From NCBI RefSeq assembly GCF_001723605.1, contig NZ_CP017111.1, positions 2,170,001 to 2,234,000 of the forward strand: 64,000 nt of DNA, written 5' to 3'. Shown one piece after another: positions 17,343-25,563 of this stretch (positions within the stretch are counted from its first letter, which is position 1; each line of letters starts with the position of its first letter). Source of the DNA: Sulfurospirillum halorespirans DSM 13726 (GTDB lineage Bacteria > Campylobacterota > Campylobacteria > Campylobacterales > Sulfurospirillaceae). The notes under the pieces were generated by a model. The model was not told the origin of the DNA and made no database searches. It saw only the letters and a list, made by a program, of their open reading frames with translations. The position numbers and the translations under genes are program-made.

Positions 17343-18165
17343 ATTTTTCTCCTAAAATTCTTACTTCACGCTGTGGACAAGGAATACTGATATTGTTTAC
17401 ATGTAAAGCGCTATAAAGCGCTAAATTGACCTCATACTGTACCTTAAAATAGCGCTTCGTCGGCACCCAATAGCGAAGCCCAAGTATAATCGCACTCTTA
17501 CCAAATTGGGCAATGCCAATGACGGGTTTATGCTCTTTTGAAACCTCGCTAAAGCCATCCAAAACCTCGTGCATCACGGCAATCGCCTTAGCAGGATCTT
17601 CTTCATACGCCACGCCAATACTGGTCTCCACAACCCTAAACTCAAACGAATTGACCAACACATCGCCGATCATCTTTTTATTGGGAATCGTGATGAGCTC
17701 TTCATCTTCATTGCGAAGCACCGTGTAGGAGAGTTTGATCTCTTCGACCACACCGTAAAAACCACCGATGGAAAGCGTATCGCCGACTTTAAATGGACGC
17801 GAAATGATGAGTAAAACACCTGCCGCGTAGTTGGAAACACTGCCTTGAAGCGCCAAACCAGCCGTCAAAGAAACCGCACCAATCGCCGCAACAAACGGAG
17901 CGATAGAAATGCCAATTTTCCCAAGGGCAATGACGATCATCGCGGTAAAAACCAGCATCTTAACGACACTCGCGACAAACTTAGCCAGCGTACTGTCAAA
18001 ATGGTTGCGCTCAAACAGACGCATCAAAAGCGCATACACATACTTCGCCGCAAACCAACCCAAAACAACGATAATAAGCGCCCCTAAAAGCTGAAAACTG
18101 TAATGCGTCAAAAACTCAATTACAACCGTGTAAAACTTCTGAAGCGTTTGCAACTCTTTGTCCAT
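17323..18165 (-). CDS. Small-conductance mechanosensitive channel, MscS family
   Basis: The 280-residue length equals E. coli MscS (286). Three membrane helices occupy residues about 15-105; the pore helix reads ISIAPFVAAIGAVSLTAGLALQGSVSNYAAGVLLIISRPF, with the Ala/Gly-rich packing and the LQGSVSNYAAG end typical of MscS. The beta domain follows with FKVGDTLSIGGFYGVVEEI and VLRNEDEELITIPNKKM. It opens under membrane tension to protect cells from osmotic downshock. AAGGAG precedes the ATG. One exact palindrome (17396-17407) is read as LHVN in the C-terminal domain. A second, longer MscS-type gene lies at 34716. Confidence 0.92.
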   Translation of the reverse strand: MDKELQTLQKFYTVVIEFLTHYSFQLLGALIIVVLGWFAAKYVYALLMRLFERNHFDSTLAKFVASVVKMLVFTAMIVIALGKIGISIAPFVAAIGAVSLTAGLALQGSVSNYAAGVLLIISRPFKVGDTLSIGGFYGVVEEIKLSYTVLRNEDEELITIPNKKMIGDVLVNSFEFRVVETSIGVAYEEDPAKAIAVMHEVLDGFSEVSKEHKPVIGIAQFGKSAIILGLRYWVPTKRYFKVQYEVNLALYSALHVNNISIPCPQREVRILGEKFDSKEV

Positions 18166-18203
18166 CGCGCACTCCTTAGGAGATTTTTCACATTATAACA
18201 AAA

Positions 18204-18605
18204 CTATTTTTTAATGGAATAAGCACTCTCTTTTGTTCCTGCATAAAAGACAACAATCTCTACGGGTTCATCGCCCTCATTCACACCATAATGCCATCGA
18301 TTTACCACCTCAATCAACGCATCGCCCGCTTTGAGCTGCAACGTTTTGTTCTCATCTGTCACAACTTTGAGTGAGCCTTTGACCATATACCCTGCATTGA
18401 TGATGGGATGCTTATGAAGTGTAAGCTCAGTATGAGCAGGAATTGTAATCTTCAAAACCGAAATCTCAGGCGCCTCTTTGGGGTAAGCGGGCATTACCGA
18501 GCCATCCCAGCTCTTGTCAGACTTCGCAAGCGTCACAGATTCGACGTTTCCAGCGGCAAAAATAGCGCTTGAAAGAAGAAGAAAAAAGCAGAGTAATTTT
18601 TTCAT
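18204..18605 (-). CDS. Periplasmic cupin-domain protein
   Basis: The 133-residue protein has a signal peptide (MKKLLCFFLLLSSAIFAAG) and a single cupin fold: LTLHKHPIINAGYMVKGSLKV gives the first motif (His-x-His...), and LKAGDALIEVVNRWHYGVNEGDEPVEIVVFYAG gives the second with its conserved His. A metal site of two or three histidines is likely, as in small periplasmic cupins that bind a metal or a small ligand. The substrate is not identifiable. The gene is monocistronic, with AAAAAGG upstream of the ATG. The 129-base region upstream contains two exact copies of the dispersed palindrome. Confidence 0.85.
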   Translation of the reverse strand: MKKLLCFFLLLSSAIFAAGNVESVTLAKSDKSWDGSVMPAYPKEAPEISVLKITIPAHTELTLHKHPIINAGYMVKGSLKVVTDENKTLQLKAGDALIEVVNRWHYGVNEGDEPVEIVVFYAGTKESAYSIKK

Positions 18606-18643
18606 AAGTAACCTTTTTGTGGGAGTTTTGAAACCATTTTAGC

Positions 18644-18691
18644 TTTACATGTAAAGGGTTGTCAAGGAAGAGGAAATGGTTTACATGTAAA
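18644..18691. repeat. Two exact palindrome copies in one intergenic region
   Basis: Exact TTTACATGTAAA copies lie at 18644-18655 and 18680-18691, 36 bases apart start to start, between the divergent cupin gene and the amber-interrupted gene. Three to four turns of DNA separate them. The second copy sits about 12 bases before the downstream -10 box, so here a regulatory effect is conceivable. Confidence 0.9.
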
Positions 18692-18702
18692 GTAAATTTG
18701 CG

Positions 18703-18708
18703 TAGAAT
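18703..18708 (+). promoter_or_regulatory. -10 box (TAGAAT) before the amber-interrupted gene
   Basis: TAGAAT lies 26 bases before the ATG at 18735, directly behind a palindrome copy. Confidence 0.4.
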
Positions 18709-18734
18709 AAGGAAAATAAAACAAGCGAGCCAAA

Positions 18735-19949
18735 ATGAATCCTGTAATCTCAATACAAATACAAGATGTGATGGGACATATTGAAAATTTTAATAATCTC
18801 AAAGCTTTAGAAAAGTTCTTAGATCATGAAAAAACATTTTGGACAACTAAAACATCTGGATTGAGAGAGCATTCTTATTTTATGCGAAATAACACACTCA
18901 ATGAAGTTTATCAAAGACTTGGTATTTTATATTCCAATATCGAAAAAGCAGATGAAGCTGCATTCAATCAACATCTTTCTGCTTTGAAAAGTCCTTATTT
19001 GTCTAATTTTCAAGCCTATTAGCTATGGAGTGGACACAGTTTTGTCGAAGCATGGATTGAAGCTTATAAGCTTAATGAAACTACGGGACATGGGTTTATT
19101 GAATATATTAAAACAAAACAAACTCAAAATGTAGCCAATTATTCTTATTTTAAAGGCTATATGCTTGCTTACGAATTTGAGATGCAAGATGAGTCTATTA
19201 TTACCAAAAGACGGATTTCAGAAAAAGCTTCTTTTGCCACTTTACGCAACCGTCTTGGTGAAACTACAAACAAACTGGTTAAAGAAGTTGATGAGTTTCA
19301 AACAAGTTTTACACAATGGTATGGAGAAACTAAAAAATCTCAAATTGAAGAATTTAGTCATGCCCAAAATTCTCGTGAAGGAGAATTCGCTAATAATCAA
19401 ATAGAACGAAATACAGAGTTTGAGCAAACAATGTCAGACTTTAAGGCAAACATTACAGAATTAGAAAACACATATCATGAAAAACTAAGATTGGAAAAAC
19501 CAGCGCAATATTGGCATAAAAAAGCAAGTGAATATAAAACGAATGGCAATAAATGGGCTAGAATTTTAGCAGGTATTTTAATTGGTGGTTTTATATTTTT
19601 TGGTCTTTCATTTCTTTATTGGCTCAATGCAAAGAATATTGGATTAGAACTCAATAGCCTACAAGGTGCTGTTCTTTTTGCAACAATTGTCACAATTTAT
19701 GCGATTGCCATTCAAGCAACTTCAAAAATGGTTTTTAGCTCATATCACTTGCAAAGAGATGCGGAAGAGCGTGAACAACTTGCTTATGTTTATCTTGCTA
19801 TTACACATGAGCAAAAAGAGATTGACGCAGAAAGTCGAAAAATTGTTTTGCAAGCTCTTTTTAGTCGAGCAGATACAGGGCTTTTGAAAGATTCTAGCCC
19901 TACAATGCCAGGAGGGCTTGCCGAACTTATCAAATCAACAAAATCCTAA
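18735..19949 (+). pseudogene. Membrane-anchored coiled-coil protein interrupted by one in-frame TAG (DUF6161-like)
   Basis: The frame runs from ATG 18735 to the stop at 19947-19949 with a single interruption, TAG at 19020-19022 after residue 95. Downstream of the TAG the same frame is open at once (LWSGHSFVEAWIEAYK...) and codes for 309 more residues: a charged, coiled-coil-like stretch (LGETTNKLVKEVDEFQTSFTQWYG...), two membrane helices (about 19557-19620 and 19660-19710) and a soluble tail. The layout reminds me of DUF6161 proteins of unknown function, but this is from memory. The base composition is AT-richer than in neighbours, and no palindrome copy lies in the frame, which suggests transfer. 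It is either a nonsense-mutated pseudogene, a TAG read-through case, or a restart at ATG 19161 giving a 262-residue protein. Confidence 0.75.
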
Positions 19950-19986
19950 TCAAACTTTTACATGTAGTAAAACAAAAAGGAAACCC

Positions 19987-20424
19987 ATGAACCTCTACAC
20001 TCTACATTACACTTGTACTCTTGACGCGAGTGTTGAGGCTGTGTGTGCCTTTCACACCGATACGCACAATCTTCCGCTGATTACGCCGCCGTCGATTAAG
20101 GTGAACATCGTAAAGATGGAGCCAAACAGCGTTATACTCGACATTAAAAAGTTTGGCATCACGACACGGTGGGAGATGGCGCTTGAGAAGAACTGTCCGA
20201 CAAGCATTGTCGATGTGATGATCAAAGGGCCTTTTGCGTCATTTCGACATGAGCGAATTTTTGTCGCAGAAGGCGAAAATCGCACGCGTATGGACGAGAC
20301 GATCACGCTCTCACCTCCCATTCCCCTTTTCCAATCGCTCTTTTTCTGGTTCGTCAAAAGAGATATGGACGCGATGTTTGCCTACCGCCATGCCAAAACC
20401 AAAGCGCATTTTTTAGCGAAATGA
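19987..20424 (+). CDS. SRPBCC (START-like) family protein
   Basis: The product has 145 residues. It shows the helix-grip pattern of polyketide-cyclase/START-like proteins: LHYTCTLDASVEAVCAFHTD at the start, TPPSIKVNIVKMEPNSVILDIKKFGITTRWEM, then RMDETITLSPPIPLFQSLFFWFVKRDMDAMFAYRH, which resembles the COG4276-type subgroup. Such proteins bind hydrophobic ligands; the ligand here is unknown. The ATG at 19987 is chosen over an in-frame upstream codon at 19918, because AAAAAGGAAA lies 7 bases before it and the earlier codon is inside the preceding gene. A palindrome copy follows two bases after the stop. Confidence 0.75.
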   Translation: MNLYTLHYTCTLDASVEAVCAFHTDTHNLPLITPPSIKVNIVKMEPNSVILDIKKFGITTRWEMALEKNCPTSIVDVMIKGPFASFRHERIFVAEGENRTRMDETITLSPPIPLFQSLFFWFVKRDMDAMFAYRHAKTKAHFLAK

Positions 20425-20425
20425 G

Positions 20426-20437
20426 TTTACATGTAAA
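20426..20437. repeat. Dispersed palindrome copy between convergent genes
   Basis: An exact TTTACATGTAAA lies in the 15-base gap between the SRPBCC gene and the Hcp-like gene. It fills almost the whole intergenic space. A 12-bp palindrome without a loop is a poor terminator. Confidence 0.9.
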
Positions 20438-20439
20438 GA

Positions 20440-21123
20440 CTATTGGGCGTAGTAACTGCTCTTAATCTTCTCGTAATTTTTACATCCTGTTTCATCACCC
20501 AGCTCGCACGCCTTTTTGAAAAACAAGATGGCACGCTCTTCATTTTGCTCTACGGCTCCACCCACATAGTACATGCTTCCAAGATGAACGCATTCACTAG
20601 CCCCTCCTGCGTCACAACTGTTTTGGTAGTATGTTACGGCATACTCCATATTGCCATCTTGCTCGTACAAAAGTCCGAGGTGTGCGCAACTACTGCTATC
20701 TCCACCATTGCAAGCGCGATCGTAATAATCAACCGCTTTTTGCATATCTTCGCTGACCCCTTTGCCATTTTCATACAGCATCGCTAGGCTCTCACAACCC
20801 GAAGCATCACCATTGACGCAAGCGCGTTCATACAACTCTGCCGCTTTTGGAAGGTTGGTACCTGCGTGTCCGTTTTCGTACATATAGCCTAAACTGGTGC
20901 ACCCTTTGGAGTTGCCTAAATTGCAGGCTTGCTCGTACAAAGCACGGGCACGGGAAAAGCTTTGCAAAACGCCATCCCCCACATGGTACATGCTTCCAAG
21001 TTCCAAACACGCCTTGCCATCGTTATGATCACATCCATTTTGAAGCTCACTCTCGCGTTCAAAATCCAGCGCAAACAGTGAAGCTGAGATCATCATCATT
21101 GTGATAAAAAAGAGTTTTTTCAT
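20440..21123 (-). CDS. Hcp-like periplasmic Sel1-repeat protein with cysteine pairs
   Basis: The 227-residue protein has a signal peptide (MKKLFFITMMMISASLFA) and about five Sel1-like repeats of 36 residues of the form A-x-x-x-Y-x-x-A-C-x-x-G-x-x-x-x-C-x-x-L-G-x-x-Y. Each repeat carries two cysteines eight residues apart, the disulfide pattern of Helicobacter cysteine-rich proteins (HcpA/HcpC) that are secreted or periplasmic. Some Hcp proteins bind penicillin weakly; the physiological role is not known. AGGAG precedes the ATG. The gene is divergent from the AraC-type regulator, with 46 bases between starts, so the two may be regulated together; this is inference. Confidence 0.88.
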   Translation of the reverse strand: MKKLFFITMMMISASLFALDFERESELQNGCDHNDGKACLELGSMYHVGDGVLQSFSRARALYEQACNLGNSKGCTSLGYMYENGHAGTNLPKAAELYERACVNGDASGCESLAMLYENGKGVSEDMQKAVDYYDRACNGGDSSSCAHLGLLYEQDGNMEYAVTYYQNSCDAGGASECVHLGSMYYVGGAVEQNEERAILFFKKACELGDETGCKNYEKIKSSYYAQ

Positions 21124-21157
21124 GCTCTTCTCCTTGCTAACATTTAAACAATTATAT

Positions 21158-21163
21158 TACAAT
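21158..21163 (+). promoter_or_regulatory. Candidate -10 box (TACAAT) of the AraC-type gene
   Basis: TACAAT ends only 6 bases before the ATG at 21170, and no Shine-Dalgarno is seen. If real, transcription would start at or next to the start codon (leaderless mRNA). Confidence 0.35.
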
Positions 21164-21169
21164 ACTTTT

Positions 21170-21979
21170 ATGAACGAGACAAAAACCAATCTGATTTGCT
21201 ATGAGCAAGCACCTTTTTTGCAGATACGCCAAACGCTCAAAAGCGAGCGTGCCTACGAAAGTCATGCACACCCGACCCTTTCCATCGGTTTTATGCTTGA
21301 AGGTGAGACCACGTTTCAAACGCCCAATGGCTCGTTTTTGCTTCAACACGGCGCGCTTGCGATCATTCCACCCCACATCCAACACACGTGCAATCCTCTG
21401 CCACACACCAAGCGAAGTTACATCATGGTCTTTCTAGACGCAGACGTTTGCGCGCGCATGCAAGCCAAGCACTTTAAAGAAGCCACAACCCTGTTGCCAC
21501 TCACCACGCCACTGGTGTTTCATAAGGCTTTATTTGAGGCGTTTGAGCGCATTATTACCGCACTCATAGAGGGGTTTTCATCTTTACATGTAAAAGAGTT
21601 AGAGGCATGGTTAGAGCACTTTTTTTGGCTTTACACGAAGCAAGGCGTAAGTCAAAAAAAAGGCGATGTGCTCCAAGACGTGGCGCATTTTTTAGAGAGC
21701 CGAATCGATGAATCACCCAGTCTCGATGAACTTGCCAAACGTTTTTCCACCAACTCTTTTGTTCTCGCGCGTCACTTTAAACAGACCTACGGATGTACTC
21801 CAAAACACTACGCACTGGATGTACGCATCGAACATGCAAAGCAGTTGCTTCGCCTTGGCACCCCACTTGCCCTGTGCGCCCAATACTGCGGCTTCGTCGA
21901 CCAAAGCCACTTCCACCGCTTTTTCAAACGTCACACCGCCCTCACCCCCAAAGAGTACCAAGTCAATTTTATACAATAA
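21170..21979 (+). CDS. AraC-family transcriptional regulator with cupin sensor domain
   Basis: The product has 269 residues. The N-terminal part (about 15-100) is an AraC-type cupin: YESHAHPTLSIGFMLEGETTFQTPNG and LQHGALAIIPPHIQHTCNP. The C-terminal 100 residues contain both helix-turn-helix units: SPSLDELAKRFSTNSFVLARHFKQTYGCTPKHY and LALCAQYCGFVDQSHFHRFFKRHTALTPKEYQ. The likely target is the exporter gene just downstream (45 bases) or the divergent Hcp-like gene. ATG 21170 is preferred to an upstream in-frame start at 21101, which would lie inside the Hcp-like gene. One exact palindrome copy (21593-21604) is read as LHVK in the linker. Confidence 0.9.
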   Translation: MNETKTNLICYEQAPFLQIRQTLKSERAYESHAHPTLSIGFMLEGETTFQTPNGSFLLQHGALAIIPPHIQHTCNPLPHTKRSYIMVFLDADVCARMQAKHFKEATTLLPLTTPLVFHKALFEAFERIITALIEGFSSLHVKELEAWLEHFFWLYTKQGVSQKKGDVLQDVAHFLESRIDESPSLDELAKRFSTNSFVLARHFKQTYGCTPKHYALDVRIEHAKQLLRLGTPLALCAQYCGFVDQSHFHRFFKRHTALTPKEYQVNFIQ

Positions 21980-22001
21980 CTTTTTTCGCGTTTGCTTTAT
22001 G

Positions 22002-22013
22002 CTTACATGTAAA
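22002..22013. repeat. Dispersed palindrome copy before the LysE-type gene
   Basis: CTTACATGTAAA has one mismatch at the first base and lies between the AraC-type gene and the exporter gene, next to the AAAAAAGGAA ribosome-binding site. Confidence 0.85.
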
Positions 22014-22024
22014 AAAGGAATGAC

Positions 22025-22633
22025 ATGTTTGAGCCTCAGTTTTTCACCCTGACGTCCATCTATTTTTTAGCGCTTTTAAGCCCAGGGCAGGACTTTTTTC
22101 TCATTATTAAACACGCGCTAAGCCATGGCTATAAAAAAGCGTGGTGTAGTTGTTTGGGGATTGCGAGTGGGAACGCGCTTTACATTGCTTTAGCGTACAT
22201 TGGGTATGAATTTTTAAGTCGCTACCCGGTGATTCTCTCACTCGTTGAAATGGGTGGTGCGGCGTTTTTGTTTTACCTTGGTTGTCTGCTCTTTTTTGCG
22301 CCCAAACCACATCTTGACGCTGCTTTACATGTAAGCGCAAAAATGGCGTTTAAACTCTTTATGCAAGGGCTTTTCTCAGCTCTGCTCAATCCTAAAAATA
22401 TTCTCTTTTATTTCTCGCTACTTTTTACGATCATTCAGCCTGAGACAGCTTTACATGTAAAGATTTTTTACGCGGTGTGGATGATAGCGTTATTACTCGT
22501 GTGGGACATCTTTGTGGCATTTTTGTTTGGCAATCAAAGAGCGTTAAAGCTGCTTCCGTACCTTTATATCGTGCAGAAAATCGTGGGCGTTGGGCTGATA
22601 GGCTTTAGTTTACATCTCGCTTTTACTTTTTAG
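22025..22633 (+). CDS. LysE/RhtB-family amino-acid exporter
   Basis: The 202-residue protein has six hydrophobic helices and the family start: LTSIYFLALLSPGQDFFLIIKHALSHGYKKAWCSCLGIASGNALYI, where PGQDF(x)-(x)-N/K and the G-x-x-x-G pattern are typical of RhtB. The loop with LFMQGLFSALLNPKNILFYFSL is the second signature. It exports amino acids or related small metabolites; the substrate cannot be read. The upstream AraC-type gene is a plausible regulator. Two palindrome copies lie inside (22324-22335 and 22450-22461), both read as LHV(S/K) in loops. The 3' end overlaps the convergent hemerythrin gene by 24 bp. Confidence 0.9.
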   Translation: MFEPQFFTLTSIYFLALLSPGQDFFLIIKHALSHGYKKAWCSCLGIASGNALYIALAYIGYEFLSRYPVILSLVEMGGAAFLFYLGCLLFFAPKPHLDAALHVSAKMAFKLFMQGLFSALLNPKNILFYFSLLFTIIQPETALHVKIFYAVWMIALLLVWDIFVAFLFGNQRALKLLPYLYIVQKIVGVGLIGFSLHLAFTF

Positions 22634-22972
22634 AAACATCGCCAGCTGTGAATCGATGTTGCGAATGTGCAGATCCAACCGATCGCCCACACCGTTTTTG
22701 ATATAGTTTTTGGCAAACAAGGTATTGCCCTGCATCGCCATCGCTAAAAATTGGCTCATTTCGCCAAGAATTTTTTGGTGCTCTTCAAAATGCTCCATGT
22801 AGCCTTGAAAATGAAGCTCTTTCATCAAGCGCTCTTCGTTAGCAAAATGCTCTTTCGTATGGTGAATCAACGCGCTAAACGACTCGGTAAAATGAGTGTA
22901 GTCAAAAGAGCTAAGCAGTTCGTCACACTGAAGATGATAGGCATCGAGTTCGGGGCAGTTCAGGCTGAGCAT
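22610..22972 (-). CDS. Bacteriohemerythrin-like diiron protein
   Basis: The 120-residue single-domain protein carries all seven expected iron ligands with the classical spacing: H13, H42, E46, H61, H65, H102 and D107 (the 29, 4, 15, 4, 37 and 5 spacings are close to those of worm hemerythrin). It should bind O2 or sense it. In microaerophilic Campylobacterota such proteins protect iron-sulfur enzymes or signal oxygen. AAAAGGAG lies 6 bases upstream of the ATG. It stands alone on the minus strand, convergent with the LysE-type gene and followed by the RND exporter on the same strand with 52 bases between. Confidence 0.92.
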   Translation of the reverse strand: MLSLNCPELDAYHLQCDELLSSFDYTHFTESFSALIHHTKEHFANEERLMKELHFQGYMEHFEEHQKILGEMSQFLAMAMQGNTLFAKNYIKNGVGDRLDLHIRNIDSQLAMFLKSKSEM

Positions 22973-23023
22973 CTATCACTCCTTTTTCACACAGTATACC
23001 CAAAAGGAGCGATAGGTGAATGG

Positions 23024-25510
23024 TTATTTTTTGTGCGTCGCGCCTTTGCCAAACGGTTTGAAAAAGACCACCAAAAACGGCGAAAAAAGAAGGTCGGAGA
23101 CAATCGCTGTTATCAGAACGATGACTGTTAAAAGTCCAAAAATCAGTGTTGGAATGAAGTTGGATGTCACCATCACCAAGAAGCCTACGATAGTCGCCAA
23201 CGAGTAGTAAAACATACCAAAAGCAATCGTTCCGTGTGCTCTGTGCATCGAAGCGATGTAGTCGCCATCGATTTGAAGCTCTTCGCGAAAGCGGTAATAG
23301 TAGTGAATCGTATTGTCCACCGTAATGCCCAGTGCAATCGACGCGATGGTGATGCTCATCATATCCAGAGGTATATTGGCAAACCCCATGATGCCAAAGA
23401 TGACACTCACAGGAACCATGTTGACGGTCATCGCCAAAAGTGCAATTTTCAAAGAGCGGAAGAGGAACAAAAACATGGCGCCCAAGGAGAGTACCGCCAA
23501 CCCAAGGGTCGAAATCTGCGAGGAGAAAAGTGACTGAAGCATGTTGTTATACAGCACCATCATCCCCACAAGATGATAATTTTGTGGGTCAAGCCCGACC
23601 TCACTCTGCAACCCTTTTTGAATATTTTCCAACAGCTCAGAACGCCTAAGCTCTGGGTTAGAGTCCACAACACGCACCACAAAACGCGCCTCATCGTGCT
23701 CAATATTGATATACGGAGAGAGCAAAATCTTTTTATATCGCTCAGGCAGTTCATTGTACAAAAGAGCTAGCTCAAAATTGTCAAAATCGTTGCCATTTTT
23801 AAGAATGCGTCCGACTTTTGAAAGCGTTCCAAGCGAGGAGACATTGCCAATTTCGGGTAACGAGAGCAGATAGTCGTGGACGTTTAAGATGGTCTGCATT
23901 TTCTGCGCCGTGAACCAATACTGTGCGTCGTTGTTCATAGCATTGAACTCTTCTTCAAACCCATCGATAGCAGAGGCCGCATCCTCATTGTTTGCTTTCT
24001 GCGCAGGTGCTTTTGGAAATTTAACCACAATTTCTAGAGGAGTCGTTCCACCTAAATTGTTGTCAATCTTCTTCATACCTTTGTAAATCTCAGTACTCTT
24101 TTTAAAGTAGTTGATAAAACTGTTTTCAACCACCAACCGAGATGCACCTACAATGCTAAATAACCCAAGTGCAATGACCACCGTTACAATGATTCTACTG
24201 TGGTGCTCTACAATTTTGGCGAAGGTTTCATTGAGGGTAAAGGCTTTGTCAAACACCAAAACGGGTGGCTCTTTTTTGAAAAGCATCATCATCGCAGGGA
24301 AAAGAGTATAGGTCACGATTAAAGAGATGCTCACACCAATGTTCATCATCGTACCAAGATCGATGATCGGCAAAATACCACACGTCATCAATGAGCCAAA
24401 GCCCGCAATAGAGGTTAAAATGACAAAGATGGAAGGAATACTCATACGCTCAAAGACAATGCCTAAAAGCTCTTTTTGTGACGCATCAGGATAGAGCGCA
24501 TACTCTTCCCTGTAGCAAACGATGAGATGGATGACCAACGAAAGTGTCGTGATAAGCTGCATCGCCACGTAGTTGGAGGAGATAACCGTGACTTCAAGCC
24601 CTAAAAGGGCATTGATGCCCGTGGTAATAACCACAGCGCTGATGGAGACGATAATCGGCAAAACCACAAAGCGAATTTGACGGAAGATAATCCACAAAAT
24701 GGCAATCATAATGACTAAAATAGCAATACCGTAAATCTTGATGTCATCTTTCACAAAGCTGATCATATCATCAGCAATCATGATAACCCCACCCAAGAAA
24801 AGATCACCCTCGCCTTTGTAAGGCTTAAGGGTTGCTCTCACCGTTTCAATCAGACGATGGGTCTCATCACGAGTACTATCACGATACACTTTAAACGCTT
24901 TTTTAGCAGCGTCATACTGGGTTTTTTCGTCTTGCGTTAATGCTCTTTCTTGCTCTAAAAGAAGGTATTTGTTGCGATTCGTGAGTAACTCAGTGTAAGT
25001 GAGATCATCTTTAAGATTAACTACAATCGCCGTTGTTTTAAAATCTTCACTGACAAGATTTTGCGCATACAAAGGGCTACTAGTCAGCTCTTTTTGCACT
25101 AAGGCTTTGTCAATACCCGGCGATTCGAGTGTTTGAACATTGCCAATAATCTCTTGAATCGGTCGAGGGGGACTTTGCAAAAGTGGGACATCTAACAAAG
25201 ATGTGACGCTCTCAACACCTTCAATTTTGAGCAAAGAGGCTTTGAGATTTCGAATGGTGGAGAGCGTAGCATCGGAGAGTAGATACTCTTTAGGACTAAA
25301 CGAGATGACTAAATAATCAGGGCTAATGTAACGAGCGTGTACTTCGCGTGTGAGTTTAAGGTCTTGATCATTTTCAAGCAACAGTGTCTCAGCCGAAGCA
25401 TCAATACTCAAATTCTGTGCGTAATAGCCAAAAATACCCGTAAGAATCGTAACAGTGAGCAGTACGGCTTTAAAGTGCTTTGTAATAAAATGGGTATAGT
25501 GTTTTAACAT
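23024..25510 (-). CDS. RND/MMPL-family exporter
   Basis: The 828-residue protein has the internal duplication of the RND superfamily: an N-terminal helix, a periplasmic domain (residues about 40-250), a five-helix block with IKIYGIAILVIMIAILWIIFRQIRFVVLPIIVSISAVVI, a second single helix and periplasmic domain (about 430-650) and a last five-helix block with ITIASIALGITVDNTIHYYYRFREE. The subgroup is MMPL/COG1033, whose members export lipids, hopanoids or act without a fixed fusion protein. The GITVDNTIHYYYR helix is the energy-coupling helix 4-type motif. The substrate is not identifiable. No fusion-protein gene is adjacent; an LpxR-like outer-membrane gene lies 54 bases upstream, so a lipid role is possible (inference). 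Confidence 0.85.
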   Translation of the reverse strand: MLKHYTHFITKHFKAVLLTVTILTGIFGYYAQNLSIDASAETLLLENDQDLKLTREVHARYISPDYLVISFSPKEYLLSDATLSTIRNLKASLLKIEGVESVTSLLDVPLLQSPPRPIQEIIGNVQTLESPGIDKALVQKELTSSPLYAQNLVSEDFKTTAIVVNLKDDLTYTELLTNRNKYLLLEQERALTQDEKTQYDAAKKAFKVYRDSTRDETHRLIETVRATLKPYKGEGDLFLGGVIMIADDMISFVKDDIKIYGIAILVIMIAILWIIFRQIRFVVLPIIVSISAVVITTGINALLGLEVTVISSNYVAMQLITTLSLVIHLIVCYREEYALYPDASQKELLGIVFERMSIPSIFVILTSIAGFGSLMTCGILPIIDLGTMMNIGVSISLIVTYTLFPAMMMLFKKEPPVLVFDKAFTLNETFAKIVEHHSRIIVTVVIALGLFSIVGASRLVVENSFINYFKKSTEIYKGMKKIDNNLGGTTPLEIVVKFPKAPAQKANNEDAASAIDGFEEEFNAMNNDAQYWFTAQKMQTILNVHDYLLSLPEIGNVSSLGTLSKVGRILKNGNDFDNFELALLYNELPERYKKILLSPYINIEHDEARFVVRVVDSNPELRRSELLENIQKGLQSEVGLDPQNYHLVGMMVLYNNMLQSLFSSQISTLGLAVLSLGAMFLFLFRSLKIALLAMTVNMVPVSVIFGIMGFANIPLDMMSITIASIALGITVDNTIHYYYRFREELQIDGDYIASMHRAHGTIAFGMFYYSLATIVGFLVMVTSNFIPTLIFGLLTVIVLITAIVSDLLFSPFLVVFFKPFGKGATHKK

Positions 25511-25563
25511 TCTGATTCAACTTTCTTCTAAAAATATACATGTAAAGGCAAACGCACAGGCTC

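Noticed and set aside
19918-19986. Earlier in-frame start of the SRPBCC protein
   Set aside because: It lies within the preceding gene and lacks a ribosome-binding site, while ATG 19987 has one.
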